Below are positions 41,715 to 50,701 of a stretch of 64,000 nucleotides of DNA, piece by piece. The notes under the pieces were generated by a model, which saw only the letters and a list, made by a program, of their open reading frames with translations, ran no database searches and was not told where the DNA came from. The position numbers and the translations under genes were made by a program. Location of the stretch: contig CAZIFL010000011.1 of assembly GCA_964539095.1 (NCBI GenBank), forward strand, positions 10,481 through 74,480. The letters run 5' to 3'. Position 1 is the first letter of the stretch; the number at the start of each line of letters is the position of its first letter. This stretch comes from DAIPKP01 sp964539095. GTDB taxonomy: Bacteria; Synergistota; Synergistia; Synergistales; Aminiphilaceae.

Positions 41715-43099
41715 AGAAAATGAAAGTACCCCATACGTATTTTCTATTGTTTATCATCATTGTCATCGTGGCCCTAGGGACCTATGTTATTCCCGCGGGA
41801 GAGTTCGCCCGGGAGCTGAACGAGGCCACCGGAAGGACCGTGGTGGTACCCGGGACCTATGCTCATGTGGACCCCACCCCGGTATCCTTTTTCCAAACCA
41901 TCAAGGCCATTCCCCAGGGGATGAACCAGGCGGCCCAAATCATCTTCTTCGTCTTCATCATCTCCGGAGCCTTCGGCATTATCCAGGCCACGGGAACCAT
42001 CAGTGCGGGGATCGCCTCCACGGTGAAGAAGTTTGGTTCCAGGGGGAAGCTTATCATTCCGGTTCTCATCTTCGTCTTCTCCCTGGCGGGGGCCATTCTC
42101 GGTACCGCCGAGGAGGCGCTCCCCTTCTATCCCATCGTGATCTCCCTCTGTCTTGCCCTGGGATTCGACTCCATCACAGGCACCGCCATCGTCCTTCTGG
42201 GAGCTGGGGCGGGCTTTGCGGGGGCCTTCCTGAATCCCTTCACCATCGGTATCGCCCAGGGAGTGGCGGGGCTTCCCCTCTTTTCGGGGATCACCCTCCG
42301 GCTGGTGGGGTACGTGCTCATGCTGGGGGTCACCATTATCTACATCCTCCGGTACGCCACGAAAATCCAGAAGAACCCCGAGGCAAGTCTTATGTACCAT
42401 GCGGATCAGGATTCCGATCACGCTCTGGATCATGATGAGATGCCGGAGTTTACCGGAAAACATAAGATTATCCTCGCCATCCTGGTGGGGGGGCTGGGAA
42501 TCCTCGTCTATGGTGTGGTGGAGCTTGGCTTCTACATCGACGAACTTTCCACCATGTTCCTCATCATCGGTATCATCTCGGGAGTGGTGGCGGGCTTCTC
42601 CGGGGGCAAGATTGCGGAGGAGTTCATCAAGGGGGCCCGGGAGCTGGTGTACGGGGCTCTGGTGATCGGCCTTGCCCGGGCAATCCTGGTGGTTATGACG
42701 GAGGGGCAGATCGTGGATACTGTCATACACGGTCTTGCCTCCATGGTGGAATCCATGCCCCCCGCCATCAGCGGGGTGGGGATGTTCATCGTCCAGACCG
42801 CCCTCAACATACTCATTCCCTCCGGAAGCGGTCAGGCCGCGGCTACCATGCCTATCATGGCTCCTCTGGCGGATGTGGTGGGGGTAACCCGGCAGACCGC
42901 AGTGCTGGCCTTTCAGTTCGGAGACGGTATTACCAACGTCATAAGCCCCACCTCGGGGTATTTCATGGCGGCTCTGGCTATCGGAAAGATCCCCTGGGAC
43001 AAGTGGGTACGTTTCTTCTTCCCCCTCTTTCTCATCTGGAACCTTATCGCCATCGGTATGGTGGTGACCGCGGTGGCCATTAATTACGGGCCTTTCTAG
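41708..43099 (+). CDS. YfcC-family carrier, probable arginine/ornithine transporter
   Basis: A 463-residue permease of the DcuC/YfcC superfamily with about twelve membrane segments. The signature stretches are GAILGTAEEALPFYPIVISLCLALGFDSITGTAIVLLGAGAGFAGAFLNPFTIGIAQGVAGLPLFSG and LNILIPSGSGQAAATMPIMAPLADVVGVTRQTAVLAFQFGDGITNVISPTSGYFMAALAIGKIPW. Ornithine uptake or exchange is inferred from its place as last gene of the ort operon. The ATG at 41708 overlaps the peptidase stop by 7 bases. A good terminator follows. Confidence 0.88.
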   Translation: MLKKMKVPHTYFLLFIIIVIVALGTYVIPAGEFARELNEATGRTVVVPGTYAHVDPTPVSFFQTIKAIPQGMNQAAQIIFFVFIISGAFGIIQATGTISAGIASTVKKFGSRGKLIIPVLIFVFSLAGAILGTAEEALPFYPIVISLCLALGFDSITGTAIVLLGAGAGFAGAFLNPFTIGIAQGVAGLPLFSGITLRLVGYVLMLGVTIIYILRYATKIQKNPEASLMYHADQDSDHALDHDEMPEFTGKHKIILAILVGGLGILVYGVVELGFYIDELSTMFLIIGIISGVVAGFSGGKIAEEFIKGARELVYGALVIGLARAILVVMTEGQIVDTVIHGLASMVESMPPAISGVGMFIVQTALNILIPSGSGQAAATMPIMAPLADVVGVTRQTAVLAFQFGDGITNVISPTSGYFMAALAIGKIPWDKWVRFFFPLFLIWNLIAIGMVVTAVAINYGPF

Positions 43100-43156
43100 C
43101 GGTGGAGGCACCCCTCGGGTTCCTCGAAATGTTTATGGCATAAAAAACATGGTTGC

Positions 43157-43189
43157 AGGCCCTCCGGCGATTCTCCGGAGGGCCTTTTT
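43157..43189 (+). terminator. Rho-independent terminator of the ort operon
   Basis: AGGCCCTCCGG (43157-43167) pairs with CCGGAGGGCCT (43175-43185), followed by five T. Confidence 0.92.
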
Positions 43190-43353
43190 GGAACATTTTT
43201 ATTGAAAATTTTTACGGCTTCCCCTGCCCTGTGAAACCCCATAATGGTACTCCTTGAAAAAGTATGTTATTCTCTCAAGGCTAGATTTTTCCCCTGGAAT
43301 ATCTGGAGAGCCCTTCGCTTTCCCCATGTCCGGTGATGGAAAAGACGGAAAGG

Positions 43354-45270
43354 ATGATGCTGGAAATGTTTTGTGGGACACATAAAAAAAGCGGGGGATT
43401 TTACCTTTTATGGTTCTCGGTGTGCTTGCTTTGCCTTATGGCTCTTCCGGGAAACGCTTCGGAGTTAAATCCCCTGAGCCCTGCGGATACCTCCAGTCCT
43501 CGGGCGACCTTCGAGTCCTTTCAGGAAAATGCCCGGCTTGCCTGGGAGTATTTTTCCCGAGCTTCGGAGCTGATGGATCAGGGCAGCAAATGGGACTATT
43601 CGCCAGAGGCGAAGGATCTGTGGAAACGGGGAAGCTTTTATTTCTACCGGGCCACCCAGTGTATTGATAACTCCGAGATTCCCCAGGCCTATCGTCATGA
43701 TGCAACGGTGGAGGCGGTGATTTTTCTCAAGGGTATTTTGGATCGCCTCTCCCTGCCAGAGCCCGAAGAAATTCCCGGGAGCGAGGAGATGGCTTCCTCC
43801 CAGGAGTCTCTTAAACGATGGAGCGTTCCTGGCACGGAGATCACTCTCAAGAGAGTTCTTACCGGAGAAAGAGAGGGGCATTATCTCTTCTCTCCCAAAA
43901 CGGTGGAAGAGCTGGAAGAAAACTACCGTAGGGTCTCTCACCTTCCTCATAAAAAAGGGATAAAGCCGGGTTTTTACAACTGGTATATCCTCACCCCGGG
44001 GCATCTCGTACCTCCCCGGTGGCTTCTCACGGTTATTCCGGTGGCCCGAATGCCTCAGTGGCTTCTTGCGGAGTATGAGGGGCAGGCGGTTTGGCAATGG
44101 GTTGGCTTACTGCTGGTTATGATACTTCTTTTTTCCGCCATCTTTTGGCTTTATGTGGTCTTCCGCAGAAATATACGAGGAAAAACGAGTTCCCTGAAGA
44201 TTCAGGGGATACGGGTTTTTGGCAATCTTTTCATCGTTGTTCTTGTGGGGGCAGCTCGGCTTGCTGTGGATGACGTAATAAATATTACAGGCAATACCTT
44301 GTACATGATCCAGGGCCTCTTGATGGGAATGCGGTTCCTCTTTTTGTCATGGGGAGTTTTCCATGGTTGTAATTTTGTGGCGGAACTGCTTCTCTTCTCG
44401 CCTCGTATCGATTCCCGGGGTGTGGATGCCAGTATGGTTCGAACCATGGGGAATCTTACGGGGATTTTTGCCTCGGTTTCCCTTCTCTTCTACGGTCTCT
44501 CCTCCCTGGGGGTTTCGATTCTTCCGGTTGTTACCGGGTTGGGGGTGGCAGGGCTTGCCATATCCCTGGCGGCGAAGCCCACAGTGGAGAACGTTCTCGG
44601 AGGGCTGGTGCTCTTTACGGACCGCCCCGTTCGGGTGGGGGATTTTTGCCGCTTTGGGAACACTTCGGGAACCGTGGTGGAGATCGGGCTCCGTTCCACC
44701 CGTATCCAGGGGCTGGATCGAACGGTCACATCCATCCCCAATGCGGACTTTGTGCAGATGCCTCTGGTGAATGTGAGTCGCCGGGATCGTACCCTTCTGG
44801 ACACCACCCTGGGATTGCGCTATGAAACCAGCATGGATCAGCTTCGCTGGGTTCTTACCCGGGTACGGGAGATGCTCTATGCCCATCCGGAGGTGGCGGA
44901 TTCTCCCGCTCCCCGGGTACGTTTCACGGGGTTTGGGGATTTCTCCCTCAACATTGCCCTCCGGGCCTATGTGAACACCAATAATTATGATAAGTTCCTC
45001 GGAGTTCAGGAGGACATATTCTTTCGCATTGCAGACATTGTGAAGGAGTCCGGAGCGGGTTTTGCCTTCCCCTCCCATACGAGCTATATCACTCGGGACG
45101 ATGGGCCGGATCCCGAGAGACGGAAGGAGATCGAATCCGAGGTGGAGCGCTGGCGGCATGAAAAAGAACTTCCCTTTCCGGATTTCCCGAAAGACCGGAT
45201 AAAGGGCCTTCGGAAAACCTTGTCCTATCCTCCGGAAGGTTCCTCCGGAGGAGATTCTCCGAAAAACTAA
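43354..45270 (+). CDS. MscS-family mechanosensitive channel with large N-terminal domain
   Basis: About 638 residues. A signal-like helix (FYLLWFSVCLLCLMALPGNAS) is followed by a soluble extracytoplasmic domain of about 200 residues, then four to five membrane helices from about residue 245. The MscS core has the pore helix and beta domain (VTGLGVAGLAISLAAKPTVENVLGGLVLFTDRPVRVGDFCRFGNTSGTVVEIGLRSTRIQGLDRTVTSIPNADF) and a C-terminal mixed domain. It opens under membrane tension to release solutes during osmotic down-shock. The start is uncertain among GTG 43333, ATG 43354 and ATG 43366. The gene stands alone with a terminator. Confidence 0.9.
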   Translation: MMLEMFCGTHKKSGGFYLLWFSVCLLCLMALPGNASELNPLSPADTSSPRATFESFQENARLAWEYFSRASELMDQGSKWDYSPEAKDLWKRGSFYFYRATQCIDNSEIPQAYRHDATVEAVIFLKGILDRLSLPEPEEIPGSEEMASSQESLKRWSVPGTEITLKRVLTGEREGHYLFSPKTVEELEENYRRVSHLPHKKGIKPGFYNWYILTPGHLVPPRWLLTVIPVARMPQWLLAEYEGQAVWQWVGLLLVMILLFSAIFWLYVVFRRNIRGKTSSLKIQGIRVFGNLFIVVLVGAARLAVDDVINITGNTLYMIQGLLMGMRFLFLSWGVFHGCNFVAELLLFSPRIDSRGVDASMVRTMGNLTGIFASVSLLFYGLSSLGVSILPVVTGLGVAGLAISLAAKPTVENVLGGLVLFTDRPVRVGDFCRFGNTSGTVVEIGLRSTRIQGLDRTVTSIPNADFVQMPLVNVSRRDRTLLDTTLGLRYETSMDQLRWVLTRVREMLYAHPEVADSPAPRVRFTGFGDFSLNIALRAYVNTNNYDKFLGVQEDIFFRIADIVKESGAGFAFPSHTSYITRDDGPDPERRKEIESEVERWRHEKELPFPDFPKDRIKGLRKTLSYPPEGSSGGDSPKN

Positions 45271-45312
45271 AAACAAAGACCACATGACAGAAGAGTTTTT
45301 CTCCTTTTTCTT

Positions 45313-45350
45313 AAGCCTCCGCGGGCCTTTCGGGCCTGTCGGGGGCTTTT
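45313..45350 (+). terminator. Terminator of the MscS gene
   Basis: AAGCCTCCG pairs with CGGGGGCTT around an inner GGCC/GGCC pair, followed by TTTTCTTTC. Confidence 0.8.
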
Positions 45351-45417
45351 CTTTCTGGTACAATACGAGGGCGTAACGTATTTTCATTTTTTGAATATGC
45401 GAACATGAAGGAGGGAA

Positions 45418-45975
45418 ATGCAAATGATGGTGCTTTATGTGCTTTTAGGTGTGGCGGCGGTGGTAGTTCTCTGGGGTATTGGTATCTACAACAAACTTAT
45501 CAAGATGGACAACCTCAAGAACGAAGCCTGGAGCGGTATGGATGTGCAGCTGAAGCGGCGTTTTGATCTGGTGCCCAATCTGGTGGAGACCGTGAAGGGT
45601 TATGCTACCCATGAAAAAGAGGTGTTTCTCAAGATCACCGAGGCCCGCTCTTCCATCGGCCAGGCTACCTCGGTGGAGGATCGCGTAGCGTCGGAGAATA
45701 TGCTTTCCGGGGCTCTGAAAACCCTCTTTGCGGTGGCGGAGAACTATCCGGATCTCAAGGCGAACGAGAACTTTCTGCATCTCCAGCAGGAATTAAGCTC
45801 CCTGGAGAACGATATCCAGATGTCGAGGCGGTACTACAACGGCTCGGCCCGGGATTATAACATTGCCATCGCCACCTTCCCCGCAGTACTGGTGGCCCGG
45901 CAGTTCGGCTATCAAAAGGCGGCCTACTTCGAGGCGGAGGAAGAAGAGCGGAGCAATCCCAAGGTTGCCTTTTAG
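45418..45975 (+). CDS. lemA: LemA family protein
   Basis: A 185-residue membrane-anchored helical protein. An N-terminal membrane helix (MVLYVLLGVAAVVVLWGIGIYNKLI) is followed by the LemA core NEAWSGMDVQLKRRFDLVPNLVETVKGYATHEKEVF and ENFLHLQQELSSLENDIQMSRRYYNGSARDYNIAIATFPAVLVARQFGY. The ATG at 45418 follows AAGGAGG; ATG 45424 is an alternative. The function is poorly known; it is paired with a DUF2207 gene 19 bases downstream, an arrangement common in many phyla. Confidence 0.93.
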   Translation: MQMMVLYVLLGVAAVVVLWGIGIYNKLIKMDNLKNEAWSGMDVQLKRRFDLVPNLVETVKGYATHEKEVFLKITEARSSIGQATSVEDRVASENMLSGALKTLFAVAENYPDLKANENFLHLQQELSSLENDIQMSRRYYNGSARDYNIAIATFPAVLVARQFGYQKAAYFEAEEEERSNPKVAF

Positions 45976-45994
45976 GGTTTCCGGGGGCGCGCAT

Positions 45995-47920
45995 ATGAGA
46001 CGTTTAAGGCTGTTATGGGTTCTTGGGGTATTCCTTCTTCTCCCCTTCGCTGCAGGAGCCCAGGAGCGGATTCTTCTCTTTTCCTCCCATGCCACGGTGC
46101 GGGAGGATTCCTCTCTTCTCGTGCGGGAGGATATTCGTGTGAACGTGGAGGGGCAGGAGATCCGACGGGGGATCTACCGGGATTTTCCCACTCTCTACCA
46201 GAGCGCTTCCGGCGCCTCTGTGCGGGTGGGTTTTTCCGTGAAGAGCGCCCTTCTGGATGGCAAGAAGGTTCCCTACAAAACGGAGTCGCTCTCCAACGGG
46301 GTGCGGGTCTATCTAGGGGATCCCGATAGCATGGCCCCCCGGGGGGAACACACCTACACCCTGGAGTACCTCACCACGGGGCAGGTGGGGTTCTTCGATA
46401 ATCATGACGAACTCTACTGGAACGTCACCGGCAACGGCTGGGCTTTTGCCATTGAAAAGGCCCGATTCTCCCTCTCCCTCCCCGACGAGACTCCCTTTAC
46501 CTCGGTGGAGTTCTATACGGGGTACCAGGGCGAGAAGGGAAAGCGTGCCCGGATTCTTCCGGGGGATGTGGTGGAGAGCACTATCGCTCTCGCCCCACGG
46601 CAGGGACTTACTGTGGTTTACACCTGGCCCAAGGGGATTGTGACACCTCCACCCATACCCTGGCAGGTTCGGCTTGTGGAGAGATATACCCCCCTTTTGT
46701 TTCTCGGGGCTCCTCTCGCTCTTCTGCTGGTCTATACCCTTCTCTGGCTTCGGTGGGGAAAGGATCCCCCCATGCCCACGGTGATTCCTCTCTTCGCTCC
46801 TCCCGGGGGGAAGAGTCCGGGATTTTTGCGTTATATCCGAAGAATGGGGATGGATAAAAGCTGCTTTGCCGCAGAGATTTTAAACCTTGCGGTGAAGGGG
46901 CATCTGGTGATTCGAGAGATGACCCCCGAGGAATTTCTGGAGTATCAGGGGGTGGGTTCCGGCCTCCTCGGAGGGCTTGCCTCCCTCTCCTCCCGTTTTC
47001 TGGGGAAGATCTACCTTCTTCAGAAACGCCAGGCCCCGGCGTCTCCTTCCAGGGAGGAGCAGTCTCTTCTGACGGCCCTTTTCCCCGCAGGGAAAAACGA
47101 CCTTTTCTTGCGCCAGGAAAATCATGAACTCCTGGAGAAGGCTCGGAAAAAGCTTGAAAAACGCTATAAAAACGACGGAAGGGATCTCTTCTCCAAAAAC
47201 TCCCTTCTCTGGATTCTTGGGCTTCTGGTTCCCATCCCCTTCTGGCTACTCATCGCCTGGGGGCAGAAGGAGGAGCTGGCGGTGCTGGGGGCGGTCCTTT
47301 CCGTGGCCTTCACCCTGGTGGGTTTTCTGCTCTTCAAATCCCTGCTTCGCCTCAGGGGGGAGGAGGGATTTTTCAAAAAACTTTTCAAGAGTGTGATTCC
47401 TGCCCTGCTGGGGCTTCTCTTTCTCGGAGGGCTTTTTCTCGTCTTTGATGCGGGGCTTCTCATGGTCCCCTTCACCTCTCTGCTGGTGGCGGCGGGGGTG
47501 GTGCTTTTCCGGGAACTTATGACCATCCGAAGCCCCAAGGGGAATGAGGTCCTTGCGGAGGCGGAGGGCCTGGTGATGTACATGCACACCGCAGAACGGC
47601 ACCGGCTGGAGCGGTTTAACCCTCCGGAAGAGACCCCGGAAGTCTTCGAGGCTCTTCTTCCCTACGCCTTTGCCCTGGATGTGGTGCATACCTGGGCAAA
47701 CCGCTTCGAAAAGGTGCTGGCGGAAAGAGGCTACGAGCCCACCTGGTATCAAGGAGCGAATCTCGCGGCCTTCTACACCGGATCGGGGATCACCTCGGTG
47801 ACCTCCGCAGTTTCCAGCTCCATCGCCTCGGCTTCCACTGCTCCGGGCTCCAGCTCTGGCTCCGGCGGTGGCGGTTCCTCCGGCGGCGGTGGCGGTGGTG
47901 GCGGCGGTGGTGGATGGTAA
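45995..47920 (+). CDS. DUF2207 membrane protein
   Basis: A 641-residue membrane protein. A signal peptide (LRLLWVLGVFLLLPFAAGAQ) is followed by the extracytoplasmic DUF2207 domain (about 23-220; IRRGIYRDFPTLY, LTTGQVGFFDNHDELYWNVTGNGW), a membrane helix near 235-255, a cytoplasmic region, two to three further helices at about 405-500, and a C-terminal Ser/Gly run ending in a tail of about eleven glycines and Trp. The ATG at 45995 starts the signal peptide. It is co-transcribed with lemA; a joint envelope role is likely but undefined. Confidence 0.9.
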   Translation: MRRLRLLWVLGVFLLLPFAAGAQERILLFSSHATVREDSSLLVREDIRVNVEGQEIRRGIYRDFPTLYQSASGASVRVGFSVKSALLDGKKVPYKTESLSNGVRVYLGDPDSMAPRGEHTYTLEYLTTGQVGFFDNHDELYWNVTGNGWAFAIEKARFSLSLPDETPFTSVEFYTGYQGEKGKRARILPGDVVESTIALAPRQGLTVVYTWPKGIVTPPPIPWQVRLVERYTPLLFLGAPLALLLVYTLLWLRWGKDPPMPTVIPLFAPPGGKSPGFLRYIRRMGMDKSCFAAEILNLAVKGHLVIREMTPEEFLEYQGVGSGLLGGLASLSSRFLGKIYLLQKRQAPASPSREEQSLLTALFPAGKNDLFLRQENHELLEKARKKLEKRYKNDGRDLFSKNSLLWILGLLVPIPFWLLIAWGQKEELAVLGAVLSVAFTLVGFLLFKSLLRLRGEEGFFKKLFKSVIPALLGLLFLGGLFLVFDAGLLMVPFTSLLVAAGVVLFRELMTIRSPKGNEVLAEAEGLVMYMHTAERHRLERFNPPEETPEVFEALLPYAFALDVVHTWANRFEKVLAERGYEPTWYQGANLAAFYTGSGITSVTSAVSSSIASASTAPGSSSGSGGGGSSGGGGGGGGGGGW

Positions 47921-48120
47921 AAAATTGTGATGCATGGTTCACTGTTTGTGTCTGGTTGGCGAAGGTGAAACCTTGGAATCAGAGACGTCAGTAGAGAAAT
48001 GTGTGTGAAAGCGTGTGTCTGTGGTAGCTTTCCCCTATCCACTGATGATGGGAGTGTGTCGGGTGTTTCTGGTTGCTCTAAGGCACTCTGTGTGTATACT
48101 TCATGAGAGGATGTATAGAT

Positions 48121-48888
48121 ATGAAACGAGTGGTAGTCGTTCTTTTTGCCTTACTGATCTTTCCCTGCCAGCTTCTGGCACAGCCTACGGAGGTAACTCT
48201 CTACTGTGACGATGCGTATTCCCCCTATGCCTACATGGAAAAGAAGGAGGCCGCGGGAATCTATACCGATATCGTCCGGGCGGTGGCGGAGAAGATGCCG
48301 GATTATGCAGTAACCATAGAGCCCGTCCCCTGGCGGCGAGGTCTGAACTATATGCAGACCGGTGAAGGGTTTGCCCTCTTCCCCCCCTACTACAGGCCCG
48401 AAGAGCGCCCCTTTCTGGATTATGCCATCAAGATGCTGGATGAAGAGCTTGTGGTGGTGGTGCGTGGGGATAGTCCTATCGAGGTAGATGCCGCCTGGCC
48501 CGAGGATTTTAAGGACATGAGAGTCGGATCCAATGCAGGCTTTATCTTTATGGACCCCTGGAAGGACAAGGGAATCTTTGTGTACGATGAGTCTGCGGAT
48601 AACAGAACCGCCATTCTCAAGCTCGCTCACGGTCGTATTGACGCCTACGTGAACGACCGTCTGGCCATACTCTCCACCGTGGCGGAGATGCGGGCCTCGG
48701 GGACCAACGTCCCGGAGGTGCGGGTAGTAGCTCTCCTCAGTTCCGAGGCGGGATATCTTGCCTTTACGAACGAGGGAGGCGATCGCTATCCCTACAAGGA
48801 TGACTTTATCGCAAAATTCCGCACTGCTTTCGAAGAGTTGGAGCAGTCCGGAGAGGTTCAGAAGATAGTCAACAGCTATGTGGAGTAA
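48121..48888 (+). CDS. Extracellular solute-binding protein, family 3-like
   Basis: A 255-residue exported binding protein. A signal peptide (KRVVVVLFALLIFPCQLLAQ) is followed by the two-lobe fold starting VTLYCDDAYSPYAYMEKKEAAGIYTDIVRAVAEKMPDYAVTIEPVPWRRGLNYMQTGEGFALFPPYYRPEERPF. The ATG at 48121 has only a loosely placed GAGAGGATG. No permease or ATPase gene adjoins, so it may serve a distant transporter or sensor. The start PWRRGLNYMQTG is typical of polar amino-acid-type or quorum-like binding proteins. The ligand is unknown. Confidence 0.85.
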   Translation: MKRVVVVLFALLIFPCQLLAQPTEVTLYCDDAYSPYAYMEKKEAAGIYTDIVRAVAEKMPDYAVTIEPVPWRRGLNYMQTGEGFALFPPYYRPEERPFLDYAIKMLDEELVVVVRGDSPIEVDAAWPEDFKDMRVGSNAGFIFMDPWKDKGIFVYDESADNRTAILKLAHGRIDAYVNDRLAILSTVAEMRASGTNVPEVRVVALLSSEAGYLAFTNEGGDRYPYKDDFIAKFRTAFEELEQSGEVQKIVNSYVE

Positions 48889-48923
48889 CCGAGGGTAGAA
48901 GTGTTACGAGGTAACAAAGGCAC

Positions 48924-48968
48924 AAAATCCGGGGTCTCGGAGGTTTTTCTCCGAAGCCCCGGATTTTT
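48924..48968 (+). terminator. Terminator of the solute-binding protein gene
   Basis: AAAATCCGGGG pairs with CCCCGGATTTT around an inner TCGGAG/CTCCGA pair, ending in five T. It also lies beyond the stop of the convergent minus-strand gene at 49010. Confidence 0.85.
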
Positions 48969-49009
48969 CTGTAGATCTTCCTTGCTTTTCCGCCGGAAAA
49001 GCGATCCGG

Positions 49010-50701
49010 CTATCCGATCCGCTCCTTACGATCTTCTTCATCTGCCAGGGTGAAGATCTGCTCTATCGCTTCTTTTCCCAGAAGCCGGAGTAGTCGTTCC
49101 TCCTCCGTAAGAATCTCTCCCCGCTCTCCCAAAACTACGCAGGCCCCGTCACGGATATCCGTGAGAATCTCTCCCCGGGCCACTCCGTTTTGAAGTCCCG
49201 GAGCGTCCAGAATCCCCCGTTGGATGGCGTTCACGTAGGTATAAGGATCTCCGAAGGGGTCTGCGGCCTCTGGAGGAGCGCAGGAGGCCACTGCCATAAG
49301 GAGAAGCCGGGCTTCCTTGAGAAGTTGCTCCTTTCGGAGAAGCACCCTCTGATCCTCCCCGTAGGAGGCATCTCCGAGAAGGCAGTTTTCCATCACTTGC
49401 TTGGCTATGCGACAGCTTTCGATAATTTCCTTTGCTCCGGCGGCATACTCCGCCTCACAGTAGGCCACCACGTGAAGAATATCTGGGGAGAGCTGCATTC
49501 CCAGGGCGGTGGCATGGGCGAGTTGTCCCTTGGCCCGGTAGAGATCCGAGGGCATACCCAAAAGCCCCGGCCGTACCTCTACAAGCACCCGAAAATCCGG
49601 AGATTCTAGCTCTTCCAACAGTTCTCGGTAGGCGAGCATCTTCGCCACATCCTGCCGGGGGGAGACGTTACCCGGAGTGTTCAGCATCATCTGGGCCACA
49701 TAGGTACGGATCCCCAGAGCCTTGGCGGTACGAGCCGAAAAAATCCCGGCGGCCACGAAGAGAGCGTCGTGAGCCCCCCGAAGTCCCCATTGATGGGGTT
49801 CGTTGATTTCCAGGGGGATCCCTTGTTGGGCATGCCACCGCATGGCGGCGAAATTCTCCGGAATGGATTGCTCCGGGAGGCGGGGGGAACGGCCGTCTAG
49901 GGAGCTGTACCAGGATATGGGAATAGCGGCCCAGGCGTTGTTCAGGGTGCGCCGCAGTAGCGAAGCGTATTCCAGAAGCCGGGTAGTTCCGGCATAGCAG
50001 CGTAGCAGGGGAAAGTTGCCGCACCGAGTGGCCTCGTAGAGGCTTTGCAAATCCCCGGGAGTACGAAAGGGGCACCCCCCCGCGCCGTTCAAGGTGGGGT
50101 CCATCTTGGAGGGATCGAATAAATACTGCTGTCCGTTCTGATCCGGAGCCAGAGAGAGCACGTCCAGCACTTCTGCCAGGGCGATCTCCCGGGCGGCTTC
50201 CCGGGTTTTTTCCAGGGAGGGAAGCCCTAAATGATGGCGCAGAATGGGATAGGGGGCGGATTGATCTACCCGGGAAATCAGATCGTCAGGATATTTGCGA
50301 GGCCCCATCTCTTCGGGATCTCCCCGAAGCCAGGCCATGACCTCCGAAGCCCCTTCGGTGGCGAAAACTTTTTGAAAGAGCCCCGTCTCCTTTGCAGCTT
50401 GCGCCACTGGGACCGTCCCCGCTGCGGTAAGTACCGGGTTTATCCCCGCCTTGCGAAGCTCCTGAGCGGTTTCCAGAAAGAGATGTTTTCCCACCTCGGG
50501 AGTAAGGCGGTATGAAAGGGCCACCCAGTCGGCTTTCCACTCCACCGCCAGGGCCGCCACCTTTTCGGGAGCCGTGGCGGGACCGGTGAAAGAGACTTCG
50601 TATCCCACCTGACGGGCTAGGCGGAGAAAGTTCAGAACTCCTGCGGTATGAACACAGTTTCCAAGGCACGCTCCGAGTATGCGGCATTTCCTCGTATCCA
50701 T
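49010..50701 (-). CDS. Cobalamin-binding mutase-like protein of unknown specificity
   Basis: A 563-residue protein with an N-terminal B12-binding Rossmann domain (about 5-130): the loop GACLGNCVHTAGVLNFLRLARQVGYEV is a DxHxxG-type site in which the axial-ligand His and the Gly are kept but Asp is replaced by Cys. The SxL-like WVALSYRL and LTAAGTVP follow in the expected places. Residues about 150-540 look like an alpha/beta barrel of a cobalamin mutase (NAWAAIPISWYSSLDGRSPR, GIPLEINEPHQWGLRGAHDALFVAAG, GIRTYVAQMMLNTPGNVSPRQD). I cannot assign a known mutase. Its first 70 bases overlap the upstream opine-dehydrogenase gene, so the two are translationally linked. Confidence 0.72.
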   Translation of the reverse strand: MDTRKCRILGACLGNCVHTAGVLNFLRLARQVGYEVSFTGPATAPEKVAALAVEWKADWVALSYRLTPEVGKHLFLETAQELRKAGINPVLTAAGTVPVAQAAKETGLFQKVFATEGASEVMAWLRGDPEEMGPRKYPDDLISRVDQSAPYPILRHHLGLPSLEKTREAAREIALAEVLDVLSLAPDQNGQQYLFDPSKMDPTLNGAGGCPFRTPGDLQSLYEATRCGNFPLLRCYAGTTRLLEYASLLRRTLNNAWAAIPISWYSSLDGRSPRLPEQSIPENFAAMRWHAQQGIPLEINEPHQWGLRGAHDALFVAAGIFSARTAKALGIRTYVAQMMLNTPGNVSPRQDVAKMLAYRELLEELESPDFRVLVEVRPGLLGMPSDLYRAKGQLAHATALGMQLSPDILHVVAYCEAEYAAGAKEIIESCRIAKQVMENCLLGDASYGEDQRVLLRKEQLLKEARLLLMAVASCAPPEAADPFGDPYTYVNAIQRGILDAPGLQNGVARGEILTDIRDGACVVLGERGEILTEEERLLRLLGKEAIEQIFTLADEEDRKERIG

